Source: Desulfamplus sp. | GTDB lineage: Bacteria > Desulfobacterota > Desulfobacteria > Desulfobacterales > Desulfobacteraceae | Assembly (NCBI GenBank): GCA_015232455.1 | Contig: JADFZQ010000007.1 | Span: 62,001 to 126,000 of the forward strand | Reading direction: 5' to 3' | DNA length: 64,000 nucleotides | In this document: piece after piece, positions 1 through 7,969 of the stretch | Layout of the letters: every line of letters begins with the position of its first letter | How positions within the stretch are numbered: the stretch's first letter is position 1 | The notes under the pieces: model-generated | Told to the model about the DNA's origin: nothing | The model's database searches: none | The model's input: only the letters and a program-made list of their open reading frames with translations | Made by a program: the position numbers and the translations under genes

Positions 1-171
1 ACTGATGCTCAAGGTGAGGTTACAGTCCGCCTAAGTGAAGATGGAATTGTTGCACTTGGAAAAGGTGCTGACCCTGATATTCTTACTGCAAGTGCATTGG
101 CTTATATCAATGGACTTAACAGGTTAGAGTATCTTAAAGAGAACCCTGTTGTTAGACCAGAGACGCTTTAG
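1..171 (+). CDS. leuA: 2-isopropylmalate synthase or citramalate synthase, C-terminal end (partial)
   Basis: The open frame enters from the left edge and ends at TAG 169-171, giving 56 residues. They match the end of the C-terminal allosteric (leucine- or isoleucine-binding) domain of LeuA/CimA enzymes: GEVTVRL, then a [23 protein letters not shown]-type segment that is the family's typical GADTDIIVASAKAYLNALN signature. LeuA condenses acetyl-CoA with 2-ketoisovalerate, the first step of leucine synthesis; CimA makes citramalate. The catalytic barrel lies outside the window, so the two cannot be told apart with certainty. LeuA is the more usual reading. Confidence 0.75.
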   Translation, partial: TDAQGEVTVRLSEDGIVALGKGADPDILTASALAYINGLNRLEYLKENPVVRPETL

Positions 172-266
172 GCATACGGAATCATCATTATACGATATGT
201 ATGTATTTGACGCCTTAAGCTAAAGCTATGGGCTAATTTATCAAGTCCTCTTAAGATGACTTACAA

Positions 267-300
267 ATTTCAGCCGATGGCTTTAGCCTACGGCTGAAAT
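267..300. repeat. Hairpin repeat downstream of leuA (GGCTTTAGCC type)
   Basis: The two arms are ATTTCAGCCGATGGCT and AGCCTACGGCTGAAAT. They pair over 16 bp with one 2-bp mismatch around a TT loop. The inner GGCT-TT-AGCC resembles the GGCTAAAGCC hairpin at 24427-24444, so this is probably a dispersed intergenic hairpin. There is no T-run after it, so it is not a classical terminator, though it could still stop transcription or protect the leuA mRNA end. Confidence 0.6.
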
Positions 301-382
301 ATTTGATAATAACGAAAATTATTTATGTAGAATTGCTGCAATCCTTGCTAAAAACATTCAAAAAAGGAGACCATCGTCTAAA

Positions 383-1306
383 ATGGATATACTGGGAAAA
401 CTGAAAAAAGGTCTTAGCAAAACAAAAGAGATTCTTTTAACTGATGTTGATGAGCTTTTTTCAAGGGAGCGAAAAATAGATGCCGCACTCCTTGAAGAGC
501 TTGAGGAGATTCTTGTAATGTCAGATATTGGTATTGATATTACTATGGAAATTATGGAAAAGGTGAGAAAAAAATCAGGTAATCTCTCTTCTGCAGATGA
601 GTTAAAATCAGTGTTCAAAGAAGAGCTTAAATCAATGTTTCCCAATTCATCTTTAGATAATGATTCAAAATCAACATCATCAACACCATTTATTAAACCT
701 CTTGTTATTATGGTTGTTGGAGTAAATGGAACTGGCAAGACAACAACACTTGGTAAATTGGCACTTAAATATTCATTAGAAGGGAAAAAAGTGCTTATTG
801 CCGCAGCAGATACCTTTAGAGCAGCCGCAATTGAGCAGCTTGAAATATGGGCAGATCGTGCGGGTGTTGGCATTGTGAAGCATAAAGCTGGTGCTGATCC
901 TGCGGCAGTTGCTTATGATGGCGTTGAGGCTTCTATTGCAAGAGGGATTGATATTTTGCTTATTGATACTGCTGGCAGACTTCACACTCAAAAAAACTTG
1001 ATGGAAGAGCTAAAAAAGATCAAGCGGTCAATCTCAAAAAGATTGATTGGTGCCCCTCACGAAGTTCTTATGGTTTTAGATGCCACAACTGGTCAAAATG
1101 CACTCTCTCAAGCAAAGTTGTTTAACGAGGCTGTGGAGATTACCTCTCTTGCCTTAACTAAACTTGATGGCACAGCAAAAGGCGGTATTGTGGTTGCAGT
1201 GGCAAATAGCATGAATGTCCCTCTTAAATACATTGGAGTTGGAGAGGGGATTGATGATCTTCAAGATTTTGATCCTGAAATGTTTGTTAATGCACTCTTT
1301 GATTAG
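383..1306 (+). CDS. ftsY: Signal recognition particle receptor FtsY
   Basis: SRP receptor GTPase that docks ribosome-nascent chain-SRP complexes at the inner membrane. The protein has 307 residues. A helical N domain covers about residues 1-90. The NG GTPase domain follows, with P-loop GVNGTGKT at 113-120, the SRP-GTPase DTFRAAA motif near 143-149, DTAGR at 195-199, and TKLDGTAKGG near the C-terminus. The long acidic A domain of E. coli FtsY is absent, as in many other bacteria. A short Ser/Asn/Asp-rich stretch (about residues 88-103) separates the N domain from the GTPase. The start ATG follows an AAAGGAGA site 12 nt upstream. It stands alone between leuA and the flagellin gene. Confidence 0.96.
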   Translation: MDILGKLKKGLSKTKEILLTDVDELFSRERKIDAALLEELEEILVMSDIGIDITMEIMEKVRKKSGNLSSADELKSVFKEELKSMFPNSSLDNDSKSTSSTPFIKPLVIMVVGVNGTGKTTTLGKLALKYSLEGKKVLIAAADTFRAAAIEQLEIWADRAGVGIVKHKAGADPAAVAYDGVEASIARGIDILLIDTAGRLHTQKNLMEELKKIKRSISKRLIGAPHEVLMVLDATTGQNALSQAKLFNEAVEITSLALTKLDGTAKGGIVVAVANSMNVPLKYIGVGEGIDDLQDFDPEMFVNALFD

Positions 1307-1372
1307 ATCAATTGTTAGATGAGCATATAAAAGATAACCATCTAAAATAATTAAATAATTACTATAATATAA

Positions 1373-1400
1373 GTAGAGACTTACAGCTGTGCGTCTCTAC
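1373..1400. repeat. GTAGAGAC...GTCTCTAC inverted repeat
   Basis: An 8-bp perfect stem (GTAGAGAC at 1373-1380, GTCTCTAC at 1393-1400) encloses a 12-nt loop containing CAGCTG. From memory it resembles the GTAGAGACGCA-type hairpins scattered through intergenic DNA of many bacteria. It lies in the 336-bp ftsY-fliC gap upstream of the flagellin promoter. No T-run follows. Confidence 0.5.
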
Positions 1401-1458
1401 AATTTAAGATTAAATTGAAATTTTTAAGCAATAAAATAAAAAATAAAAATTATTTTTC

Positions 1459-1485
1459 TAAAGTTTAATCTTACCCTGACGATCT
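1459..1485 (+). promoter_or_regulatory. Sigma-28 (FliA) promoter of the flagellin gene
   Basis: TAAAGTTT at 1459-1466 is an exact match to the sigma-28 -35 consensus. After exactly 11 nt comes GACGATCT at 1478-1485, which agrees with GCCGATAA at five of eight positions, including the CGAT core. Spacing and elements fit a FliA-dependent class III flagellar promoter. The predicted leader is about 150 nt. A second, weaker CCGATAA block at 1612-1618 has no matching -35 element. Confidence 0.75.
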
Positions 1486-1597
1486 TAATGCTTAAAAGGC
1501 AAAAGTAAAAATTTAAAGTAAAAGATTTTAAGACATTAAAAAAAACAAATTTAAAGATACTAACAAGAACAATTTTTTTTAAGTCAAACATAATTAA

Positions 1598-1613
1598 GGA
1601 GCAATGAGGCTCC
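1598..1613 (+). promoter_or_regulatory. Small hairpin in the fliC leader
   Basis: GGAGC (1598-1602) pairs with GCTCC (1609-1613) around the loop AATGAG, about 30 nt before the fliC start and 15 nt before its GGAGGAG ribosome site (1629-1635). It could stabilise the leader or modulate translation of this highly expressed mRNA. Function is unknown. Confidence 0.35.
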
Positions 1614-1642
1614 GATAACCTAATTCATGGAGGAGAACTACT

Positions 1643-4051
1643 ATGGCACTTACAATAAATACAAATGTGTCTGCATTAAATGCACACATGAACATGAAAA
1701 AAAATGATAATGCCCTTTCCGGCTCTTTGGAAAGACTTTCTACTGGTATGAGAATCAATAAGGCTGCTGATGATGCATCAGGCATGGCAATTGCCGATTC
1801 TCTAAAAGCTCAAGGGTTAGGACTTGGACAGGCAATCCGTAACGCAAATGACGGTATTAATATTGTTCAAACCGCAGACGGTGCTCTTGACGAAGCCATT
1901 AAAATCACAAACACCATCAAGACCAAAGCAATCCAAGCAGCTCAAGATGGTCAAACCTATGAATCAAGAAAGATTATCCAAGAAGATATTAATAAACTTT
2001 TAGAAGAGGTTGATCTGCTTGCATCTTCAACATCTTTTAACGGAAAGAAACTACTATCAGGAGAGTTTACAAACAAGAGTTTCCAAGTTGGTGCAAGTTC
2101 AGGTGAGGTTGCAAAAATCTCTATTGGTTCAGCAGAGACAGCAAAAACTGGTCATGTAACAACATCTAACATGAAGCTCAATGATACAGGGGAACTTGCT
2201 CTTAGTATCCATAGTAATACTGAAAATAAGGATTATAAACTTAATGGTGTAAATCTTCAGTTTAACAATTCAGCCGAAAATGGTGCTGCTGCTGTTGCCT
2301 CTGTTATCAACAAGATGTCAGACCAACTTGGTATTACTGCTCAAGCTGTTGTTGAAACATCTTCACGTGGAAGTATAAAAGGTGGAGAGATTAAAGACGA
2401 CTTTAAAATTAATGGCATTGATATTGGAGCTGTATCTGTTCAGGATAACGATTCAGATGGTGCATTGGCAAAAGCTATTAATACCAAAAGTGATCAAACT
2501 GGAGTTACTGCATCTGTTGATTCAACAGGTAAGCTCACCCTTAATGCTGCTGATGGAAGAGGAATTCAACTTGAAGGTGATCTAAAAAGTGTTATGACCA
2601 AAACTTCTGCTGAGATGTCAACTTTTGGTGAGATAAAACTTACACAGTTTGGTTCAAATTCACTTCTCGTTAATGATTCAGACAGTGGAGTCCTTACTAA
2701 AAATGACCTTACATCAACTGCGGACGTAAGTGTTGCCAACACTATGCTTGCTTCTAAAGGTTCAACAGTGTTAGCTGGCTCAACTCTTGCTGCTGGTACA
2801 AAATTAGGAGGAGATACAACAACACAAACATATACGCTTGTAGATGACGGCGTAAGTATTATGGATCATAATGTTGCTGCTGGCTCAACCATTCTTACTG
2901 GCTCTACTTTTAAAGCTGGAACAACTCTTGGTGGTGATGTTACTATCGGCGGAATGGATATTACCAAAGATGCAACCCTTGCTAAAGGATCAGTAATCAA
3001 AGCTGACAGTATCCTTGCTGCTGGAACTGTGCTTACAGATGACATTGTAAATGATGCTGATGAGGTTATCAAAGCTGGAACAACTTTAAGTGTCGCAACT
3101 ACGCTTAAAAATGATATAACCCTTACATCTGATATGACGCTTAAAGGCAGCACTGGTTTACCAAGCACGCTTGAAGCAGACTCTGTATTTGCCGTAGGTT
3201 CAACTATTAATGATGATGTTGAAAACTCAGCAGACACAACTGTAATAAAAGATTTTACACTTAAGAAAGACTCAACGCTATTATCAGGTTCTCAACTTTC
3301 TGCTGGTTCTGTTCTTGGTGCAAATGAAGCTGCAACCGGTGCTAATATAGTAGTTGCAGAAGAAGAGGGTATGGAAGTTGCTGCTGGTTCAATACTACTT
3401 AGTGGTTCAATACTATTAGAGGGTTCAACTCTTGGCGGTGATGTTACAGTAGGTGCTACAACCCTTGACAAAGATGCTCTGACAATTGGAGCTGGTAGTA
3501 CTCTTAAAACTGGAACTACCATTGCTGCTGGCACATATCTTACTAACGGAATTATGACTGCTGACGGACAGGTTGGACCTGGCGTTACTCTTGAGCAAGA
3601 TGCTGAATTAACTGAGGACCTGTTCCTCACAGAGGAGATGACGCTACAAAAAGATTCTGAACTTGCAGCAGATAGCGTTATAGCATCTACTGGTGGTGGA
3701 ACCGCATCTGACATCTCATTTGAAGACACAAAGGTTACAAGACTCAAAGATATTGATGTTACAAGTCAAGAAGGTGCCCAAATTGCAATCGCAGTTGCTG
3801 ACTCTGCTTTAAAAGATTACGACAAGATAAGGGCAAACTTGGGTTCTACTCAAAACCAGTTGACAGCAACCATTAATAACATAAGTGTAACTCAAGTAAA
3901 TGTTCAGGCTGCTGAATCTTCAATAAGAGATGTTGACTTTGCAGCAGAATCACAGAACTTCTCCAAACTTCAGATTCTTGCTCAATCTGGCTCTTATGCA
4001 ATGTCTCAAGCAAATGCTTCATCAAAGAATGTAATGAGTCTGCTTCAATAA
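1643..4051 (+). CDS. fliC: Flagellin with a very large repeat-rich central domain
   Basis: Filament subunit of 802 residues, against roughly 270-500 for most flagellins. The N-terminal D0/D1 region (about residues 1-170: INTNVSALNA, LSTGMRINKAADDASGMAIAD, ANDGINIVQTADGAL) and the C-terminal D0/D1 region (about 715-802: RANLGSTQNQLTATI, ES-IRDVDFA, QAN...VMSLLQ) are canonical. Between them lies a surface insert. From about residue 370 to 690 it carries many imperfect copies of a G-S-x-hydrophobic-x-x-G-(S/T)-x-L-x-(A/G)-G-(T/S)-x-L motif, often ending LGGDVT, which suggests a beta-solenoid. The start ATG follows TGGAGGAG. A sigma-28 promoter lies upstream and a strong terminator downstream. 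The two ends are certain; the solenoid fold is inference. Confidence 0.96.
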   Translation: MALTINTNVSALNAHMNMKKNDNALSGSLERLSTGMRINKAADDASGMAIADSLKAQGLGLGQAIRNANDGINIVQTADGALDEAIKITNTIKTKAIQAAQDGQTYESRKIIQEDINKLLEEVDLLASSTSFNGKKLLSGEFTNKSFQVGASSGEVAKISIGSAETAKTGHVTTSNMKLNDTGELALSIHSNTENKDYKLNGVNLQFNNSAENGAAAVASVINKMSDQLGITAQAVVETSSRGSIKGGEIKDDFKINGIDIGAVSVQDNDSDGALAKAINTKSDQTGVTASVDSTGKLTLNAADGRGIQLEGDLKSVMTKTSAEMSTFGEIKLTQFGSNSLLVNDSDSGVLTKNDLTSTADVSVANTMLASKGSTVLAGSTLAAGTKLGGDTTTQTYTLVDDGVSIMDHNVAAGSTILTGSTFKAGTTLGGDVTIGGMDITKDATLAKGSVIKADSILAAGTVLTDDIVNDADEVIKAGTTLSVATTLKNDITLTSDMTLKGSTGLPSTLEADSVFAVGSTINDDVENSADTTVIKDFTLKKDSTLLSGSQLSAGSVLGANEAATGANIVVAEEEGMEVAAGSILLSGSILLEGSTLGGDVTVGATTLDKDALTIGAGSTLKTGTTIAAGTYLTNGIMTADGQVGPGVTLEQDAELTEDLFLTEEMTLQKDSELAADSVIASTGGGTASDISFEDTKVTRLKDIDVTSQEGAQIAIAVADSALKDYDKIRANLGSTQNQLTATINNISVTQVNVQAAESSIRDVDFAAESQNFSKLQILAQSGSYAMSQANASSKNVMSLLQ

Positions 4052-4141
4052 CGTATAAATAAGAGTCGTAAATTATTAACTGAATTCTTGATGTTAATTG
4101 ATAGAAAATAAGTTTTGAAGAAGGTTAAATAGATTAAAAAT

Positions 4142-4174
4142 AGATTTGACAACTTTTCAAAAGTTGTCAAATCT
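4142..4174. repeat. 33-bp perfect palindrome, copy 1 of 3
   Basis: Arms AGATTTGACAACTTTT and AAAAGTTGTCAAATCT (16 bp, perfect) flank a single central C. The same element occurs at 23322-23354 (one G-T pair) and 34310-34342 (central G). This copy sits between fliC and its terminator. Being palindromic, it could act on either strand as an RNA hairpin; protein binding is equally possible. Confidence 0.85.
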
Positions 4175-4206
4175 TAAAAAAAATCTAAAGATGAAAATAA
4201 AAGTGC

Positions 4207-4241
4207 AACGCCTTGAAAATATTTTTTCAAGGCGTTTTTTT
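4207..4241 (+). terminator. Rho-independent terminator after fliC
   Basis: AACGCCTTGAAAA (4207-4219) pairs with TTTTCAAGGCGTT (4224-4236) around a 4-nt loop and runs into a T-tract. A 13-bp stem with a U-run is a textbook intrinsic terminator, placed 155 nt after the flagellin stop. Confidence 0.9.
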
Positions 4242-4246
4242 ATTAT

Positions 4247-4273
4247 TTAGATAAACTCTTTTAATGCCGATAG
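4247..4273 (+). promoter_or_regulatory. Possible sigma-28 promoter of fliD
   Basis: GCCGATAG at 4266-4273 matches the sigma-28 -10 consensus at seven of eight positions and lies 55 nt before the fliD start. The block at the expected -35 position (TTAGATAA, 4247-4254) is poor, so the call depends on the -10 element alone. Confidence 0.4.
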
Positions 4274-4328
4274 AATATATATAAATATCTAAAATCAGGG
4301 ATTAAATCTATATAACAGGAGGTGTAAT

Positions 4329-6077
4329 ATGAGTTCAGGAAGCATTACAAGTCTAGGTGTCGGTTCTGGTCTTGAGCTGCAAAGTATGCTTGAGCAGTTA
4401 AAAGCTGTGGATCAAAAACCTATAGATACCAAAAAAACAAAACAGACAGAACTTGGTCAAAAGGTTGAGGAGTTTAACTCAATCAAATCTTCTCTTTTGT
4501 CAATAAGGACAAAATCTCTTGATCTATCTTTAGGATCAAACTTTATTGAGAAAAAAGCCACTGTATCTGGAACATCTATTAATGCTACATCTGTTTCAGG
4601 TGCAAGAGAAGTTTCTCACAGTGTCAATGTTACATCGCTTGCTACAAGCAGCACTTGGAGTTCTGATGGAGTTTCAAGTAAAACCGCATCAATTGCCGCT
4701 ACAGATGGCACATTTTCTTACAAACTTGGACAGACTGGAAGTACAATCTCAGTTGATATAAGCTCTGGAACTACCCTTCAAGGGCTTGTTGACAAGATAA
4801 ATAGTGATAAATCAAATCCAGGGGTCATTGCAACAATTGCTGATACAGGTTTTGGAGATAATCCATACAAATTAGTTATCTCAAGCAAAAAGAGTGGGGA
4901 GGAGAACAGGATAACCATTGGCAGTCAATTGACAGGGCTTAAATTAACAGAGACTAACGGTGCTGGACATCTGCCGCCTTCAAGTGATAGTGCAGTCAAC
5001 ATAAGCGATACAGAACCTATTGATATTTCAGCAGCAAATGCAAATAACGAAATAGTATTTCGAGAGAGACTTGCAAATGGTGAACTTGGGGCTGAACGCA
5101 AGGCAACTATTGCAGATGGTAATTATACCAATGGAGATGATCTTGCTGCTGCTATCAAATCTGCAATGGAGTCTGCATCAACAAACGGAACAAAATTTTC
5201 TGTTCTCTTTGACACAAATACAAAAAAACTCACCGTAAAAGAAGATGGATCAAATTTGCATGAGCTTCAAATGGAATGGGGTAAGAGCAGTGCGGCATCA
5301 TCACTTGGATTTGACTCAGAAACAGACATTTACAAACCTTACGACTCAATACTCAATGCACGTTTTACAGTTGATGGTATTGATTATCAAAGACAATCTA
5401 ATAATGCCATAACAGATGTTGTGTCTGGTATAAGCCTTGATCTTAAAGATAGTGGATCATCATCTTTTAAAGTAGATTCTGATTTTGAGAAAGTTCAGAA
5501 AAGCTTAGAGGATATAATATCTACTTTTAACACTCTTGCTGCAGATATGTCATCAAAAAGTAAATATGATATAAGTACAGGTGAAAAAGGGATACTATTT
5601 GGTGAAACCGCTGTGTTGCGTATTGATGATGAACTAAAAAGTGTTCTAGGTCAAAAGATAGATACAGGAGGCTCTATAACAAGCCTCTATGATCTTGGAC
5701 TTGAGGTAGAAGAAGATGGAACGCTGTCAATTAATACCACAACATTGCAAAGCGTATTCTCTTCTAACTCAGAAGATGTAATAAAATTCTTCACTGGTAA
5801 TTCAGAAAAAGGGGTAGATGGCTTAGGTGATATTCTTTATGATAAAATTAATAAATACACTAATGCAAATGGTCTTATGACAACTGAGATAGAGACTGCC
5901 CAAACTCGTATAAACAAAATGGATATTGAAATTGAAGAAGATACAAAACGTCTTGATCAACGATACGAATCATTGACCAAACAGTTCGTAAAATTAGATT
6001 CTTATATTAGTCAGATGAAATCACAGGGAAGTTTTCTTGAGCAGATGTTTAGTGTCAATAATAGTGACGATAATTAA
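4329..6077 (+). CDS. fliD: Flagellar filament cap protein FliD (HAP2)
   Basis: FliD forms the pentameric cap that folds flagellin subunits at the filament tip. The 582-residue protein has the FliD N-terminal domain (about residues 5-105: LGVGSGLELQSMLEQLKAVDQKPI, then a VNVTSLA segment), a variable middle, and the FliD C-terminal domain from about 345 (ARFTVDGIDYQRQSNNA-type motif, LYDLGLEVEEDGTL, and a coiled-coil end with RINKMDIEIEEDTKRLDQRYESLTKQF). The start follows a strong AGGAGGTG site. It lies between fliC and the fliT-like/fliS/flaG genes, the usual late-flagellar order. Confidence 0.95.
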   Translation: MSSGSITSLGVGSGLELQSMLEQLKAVDQKPIDTKKTKQTELGQKVEEFNSIKSSLLSIRTKSLDLSLGSNFIEKKATVSGTSINATSVSGAREVSHSVNVTSLATSSTWSSDGVSSKTASIAATDGTFSYKLGQTGSTISVDISSGTTLQGLVDKINSDKSNPGVIATIADTGFGDNPYKLVISSKKSGEENRITIGSQLTGLKLTETNGAGHLPPSSDSAVNISDTEPIDISAANANNEIVFRERLANGELGAERKATIADGNYTNGDDLAAAIKSAMESASTNGTKFSVLFDTNTKKLTVKEDGSNLHELQMEWGKSSAASSLGFDSETDIYKPYDSILNARFTVDGIDYQRQSNNAITDVVSGISLDLKDSGSSSFKVDSDFEKVQKSLEDIISTFNTLAADMSSKSKYDISTGEKGILFGETAVLRIDDELKSVLGQKIDTGGSITSLYDLGLEVEEDGTLSINTTTLQSVFSSNSEDVIKFFTGNSEKGVDGLGDILYDKINKYTNANGLMTTEIETAQTRINKMDIEIEEDTKRLDQRYESLTKQFVKLDSYISQMKSQGSFLEQMFSVNNSDDN

Positions 6078-6230
6078 TCTCCTGCAAAATACATTTTACA
6101 TTCATAAACTTGATGGATCAATTCAAGTTTTGCGGGAAATCTAATTAATAAAATTGGACTAATTGTAGAGTGAATAAACATTTTATAATGAACAGATAAA
6201 ATTTTTACAAAAACTGCGGAGAAAAAGATT

Positions 6231-6656
6231 ATGGAGCATCGTGAGCTGAAGAGATATTTTATGGAGTTTAAAGCTATTCAGGATATACAAATAGCAACAT
6301 TTGATATTATTCATAATGGTTCTAATGATAAGATTAGCTATAACCAAAATATTAGGTCTATTAGCTCTAACTCAAATATAAGTGAGCTTGATTTAGATAA
6401 GATGCTCTTTGAAAGAAATAGAGCTTTTGAGAATTTAAGAAGTGCTATCTCCCTTGTTTCTCAATCTGTTCTTAAGAGGTTCAAAAATGATGCTGACGAT
6501 ATAATTTATAAAGACACTCTTTTTATGAAAAAACTTGAAGAGCAGAAAAACGAGATTTTGAAAAAGATAAACCAAAGTGCAAAAGGTAAACAACTCCTAA
6601 AAGGATACATGATAGCACCTAAAAAATCTTTGCGTTTTATGAATAATAAAATTTAA
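6231..6656 (+). CDS. Small helical protein in the FliT position (putative flagellar chaperone)
   Basis: A 141-residue, almost wholly alpha-helical charged protein with no transmembrane segment. The N-terminus (RELKRYFMEFKAIQDIQIATF) and the C-terminus (GKQLLKGY) recall FliT/FlgN-like export chaperones, which end in a short helix followed by K-G-Y. Position supports this: it lies between fliD and fliS, where FliT, the FliD chaperone, is normally found. Sequence similarity is too weak to name it. The start ATG has an upstream GCGGAGAAAAAG site. A poor Ser/Asn-rich segment (about residues 28-50) looks like one of the low-complexity inserts common in this window. Confidence 0.6.
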   Translation: MEHRELKRYFMEFKAIQDIQIATFDIIHNGSNDKISYNQNIRSISSNSNISELDLDKMLFERNRAFENLRSAISLVSQSVLKRFKNDADDIIYKDTLFMKKLEEQKNEILKKINQSAKGKQLLKGYMIAPKKSLRFMNNKI

Positions 6657-6680
6657 TAAATATCCACAAAATGCCGAAGA
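6654..6680 (+). promoter_or_regulatory. Possible weak sigma-28 promoter upstream of fliS
   Basis: TAATAAAT (6654-6661), 11 nt, GCCGAAGA (6673-6680). The -10 element matches six of eight positions and the spacing is right, but the -35 element is weak. It would give a leader of about 125 nt for fliS. Confidence 0.25.
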
Positions 6681-6813
6681 GTTATCTAAAAAACAGACAA
6701 ATAGGCAATACTATCTATAGTGGCACTTTAATTATATAGGTGGCGTAGAAAATAGAATTTGATTTACCTTTTATAACAAATTTAATATATAAAATTTTTT
6801 GGAGGCTTAGAAA

Positions 6814-7332
6814 ATGAAAACAACCGTTGGTATGCAAAAATACATGAATAATCACTATGAAGGTATGACTCCTGAGCAGCTTATTCTGATGCTTTACAAA
6901 GGGGCTATTTTCCGTCTTCAACTCGTAAAACAGGGAATTGAAGAGAAGAATATACAAAAAAGAGGGGAAAATTTGAGCAAAGTAATTGCCATAATTGCTG
7001 AATTAAGTGCCTCAATAAACCCTGAGATGACTGATGAAAGCACTAATTTTTTAAGGGGTTTATATAGTGCAATACTTATGGAGTTACCCAAAGTATCTAT
7101 TACAAATGACATTGAGATCGTTAATAGAACTGAAAGATATTTGTTAAAACTGAAAGATATTTGGGAAACTGATGTTATGGGAAAAAAGGCTACATCTACA
7201 CAACAACAAAATTTACAAAAAGTAACTCCAACACCAGAGCAGAGAAAATCTTTTCTTGGAATGCTCACTGGTAAGAGTAGTAGTAATTACGGTGCGGGCT
7301 ATCAGACTAAAATACACGCTTTTGCAGTATAA
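6814..7332 (+). CDS. fliS: Flagellin export chaperone FliS
   Basis: FliS binds the C-terminal helix of flagellin in the cytoplasm and keeps it unfolded for export. Residues 1-125 show the family pattern: a Y-x-x-N start, the E-G-M-TPEQLILMLYKGAIFRL segment, and helices with ERYLLKLKDIWE near 110-120. The protein is 172 residues, about 40 longer than usual. The extra tail is Gln/Thr-rich and probably unstructured. The start follows TTGGAGG. Order fliD-fliT-like-fliS-flaG is conserved in many flagellated bacteria. Confidence 0.93.
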   Translation: MKTTVGMQKYMNNHYEGMTPEQLILMLYKGAIFRLQLVKQGIEEKNIQKRGENLSKVIAIIAELSASINPEMTDESTNFLRGLYSAILMELPKVSITNDIEIVNRTERYLLKLKDIWETDVMGKKATSTQQQNLQKVTPTPEQRKSFLGMLTGKSSSNYGAGYQTKIHAFAV

Positions 7333-7357
7333 AATATTTGTTTTATGTAAAAAAATG

Positions 7358-7384
7358 TTGACAATAACAGGTAAAAACTACAAT
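7358..7384 (+). promoter_or_regulatory. Possible housekeeping promoter of flaG
   Basis: TTGACA at 7358-7363 and TACAAT at 7379-7384 are near-consensus sigma-70 boxes, but the spacer is only 15 nt. It would serve flaG, about 120 nt downstream. Confidence 0.3.
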
Positions 7385-7503
7385 TGTGGATAGCAATTTA
7401 TTATATGGCTTATTTCTAATTTATTGTCAGAGACAATAGATATTTCCCAATAGTATATAAATCCAACAGTATAATAATATAAATGAAGATCAAGGAGGAT
7501 ATC

Positions 7504-7962
7504 ATGAATATTAATTCAATAAAAACTGGCGACCCAATGGATATGCTCTCTCCATTACGCTCTGTAAAACAAACTCAAGAGAAAGCAGAGACAGTAAAAA
7601 CAACAAAGATTGACAATCAGCCCGCAGGAGCTGATACAGAAACTCAACTTAAAACAGAACAGGGAAAACAGCTTAAAAACGATACAAAGTTGCAAGGCAA
7701 AGAGAAAGAGGAAGATAAAAAACAGACAACCATGAAAGAGAAAGATGCTCAAAAAATGGTTGATGAGCTTAATGATTACATGGATGAACTTCAGACAAGT
7801 CTTGGTTTTTCAGTTACTAAAGACCCAGAAAATCAAATTATTTTTCAGATTAAAGATAGAACTACAAATGAAGTAATAAGGCAGATTCCTACTGAAGAGA
7901 TACAAAAAATAAAAGAAAAGATGAATGAGTTGACAGGATTACTTCTTGATCAACATGTATAG
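7504..7962 (+). CDS. flaG: FlaG family flagellar protein
   Basis: FlaG proteins affect filament length and sit near fliD/fliS. The 152-residue protein has a Lys/Gln/Thr-rich N-terminal half. A FlaG domain follows from about residue 80: VDELNDYMDELQTSLGFSV, then FQIKDRTTNEVIRQIPTEEI. The chosen ATG at 7504 lies 5-6 nt after AAGGAGG; an in-frame ATG at 7483 precedes that ribosome site and is therefore unlikely. The next gene starts at the end of this one, so the two may be co-translated. Confidence 0.88.
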   Translation: MNINSIKTGDPMDMLSPLRSVKQTQEKAETVKTTKIDNQPAGADTETQLKTEQGKQLKNDTKLQGKEKEEDKKQTTMKEKDAQKMVDELNDYMDELQTSLGFSVTKDPENQIIFQIKDRTTNEVIRQIPTEEIQKIKEKMNELTGLLLDQHV

Positions 7963-7969
7963 TAGAGCC

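Noticed and set aside
358-873. 171-residue antisense ORF over ftsY
   Set aside because: Ser/Ile-rich shadow of the ftsY codons; no ribosome site and no family resemblance.
2866-3747. Two antisense ORFs (2866-3237 and 3292-3747) over the flagellin repeat
   Set aside because: Their Val/Ser/Pro repeats mirror the flagellin repeat on the other strand; no independent evidence for coding.
6717-6740. Possible sigma-54 promoter (TGGCAC) upstream of fliS
   Set aside because: No GC at the -12 position at the required distance.
7483-7503. Upstream ATG of flaG
   Set aside because: It precedes the strong AAGGAGG site, which is correctly spaced for the ATG at 7504.
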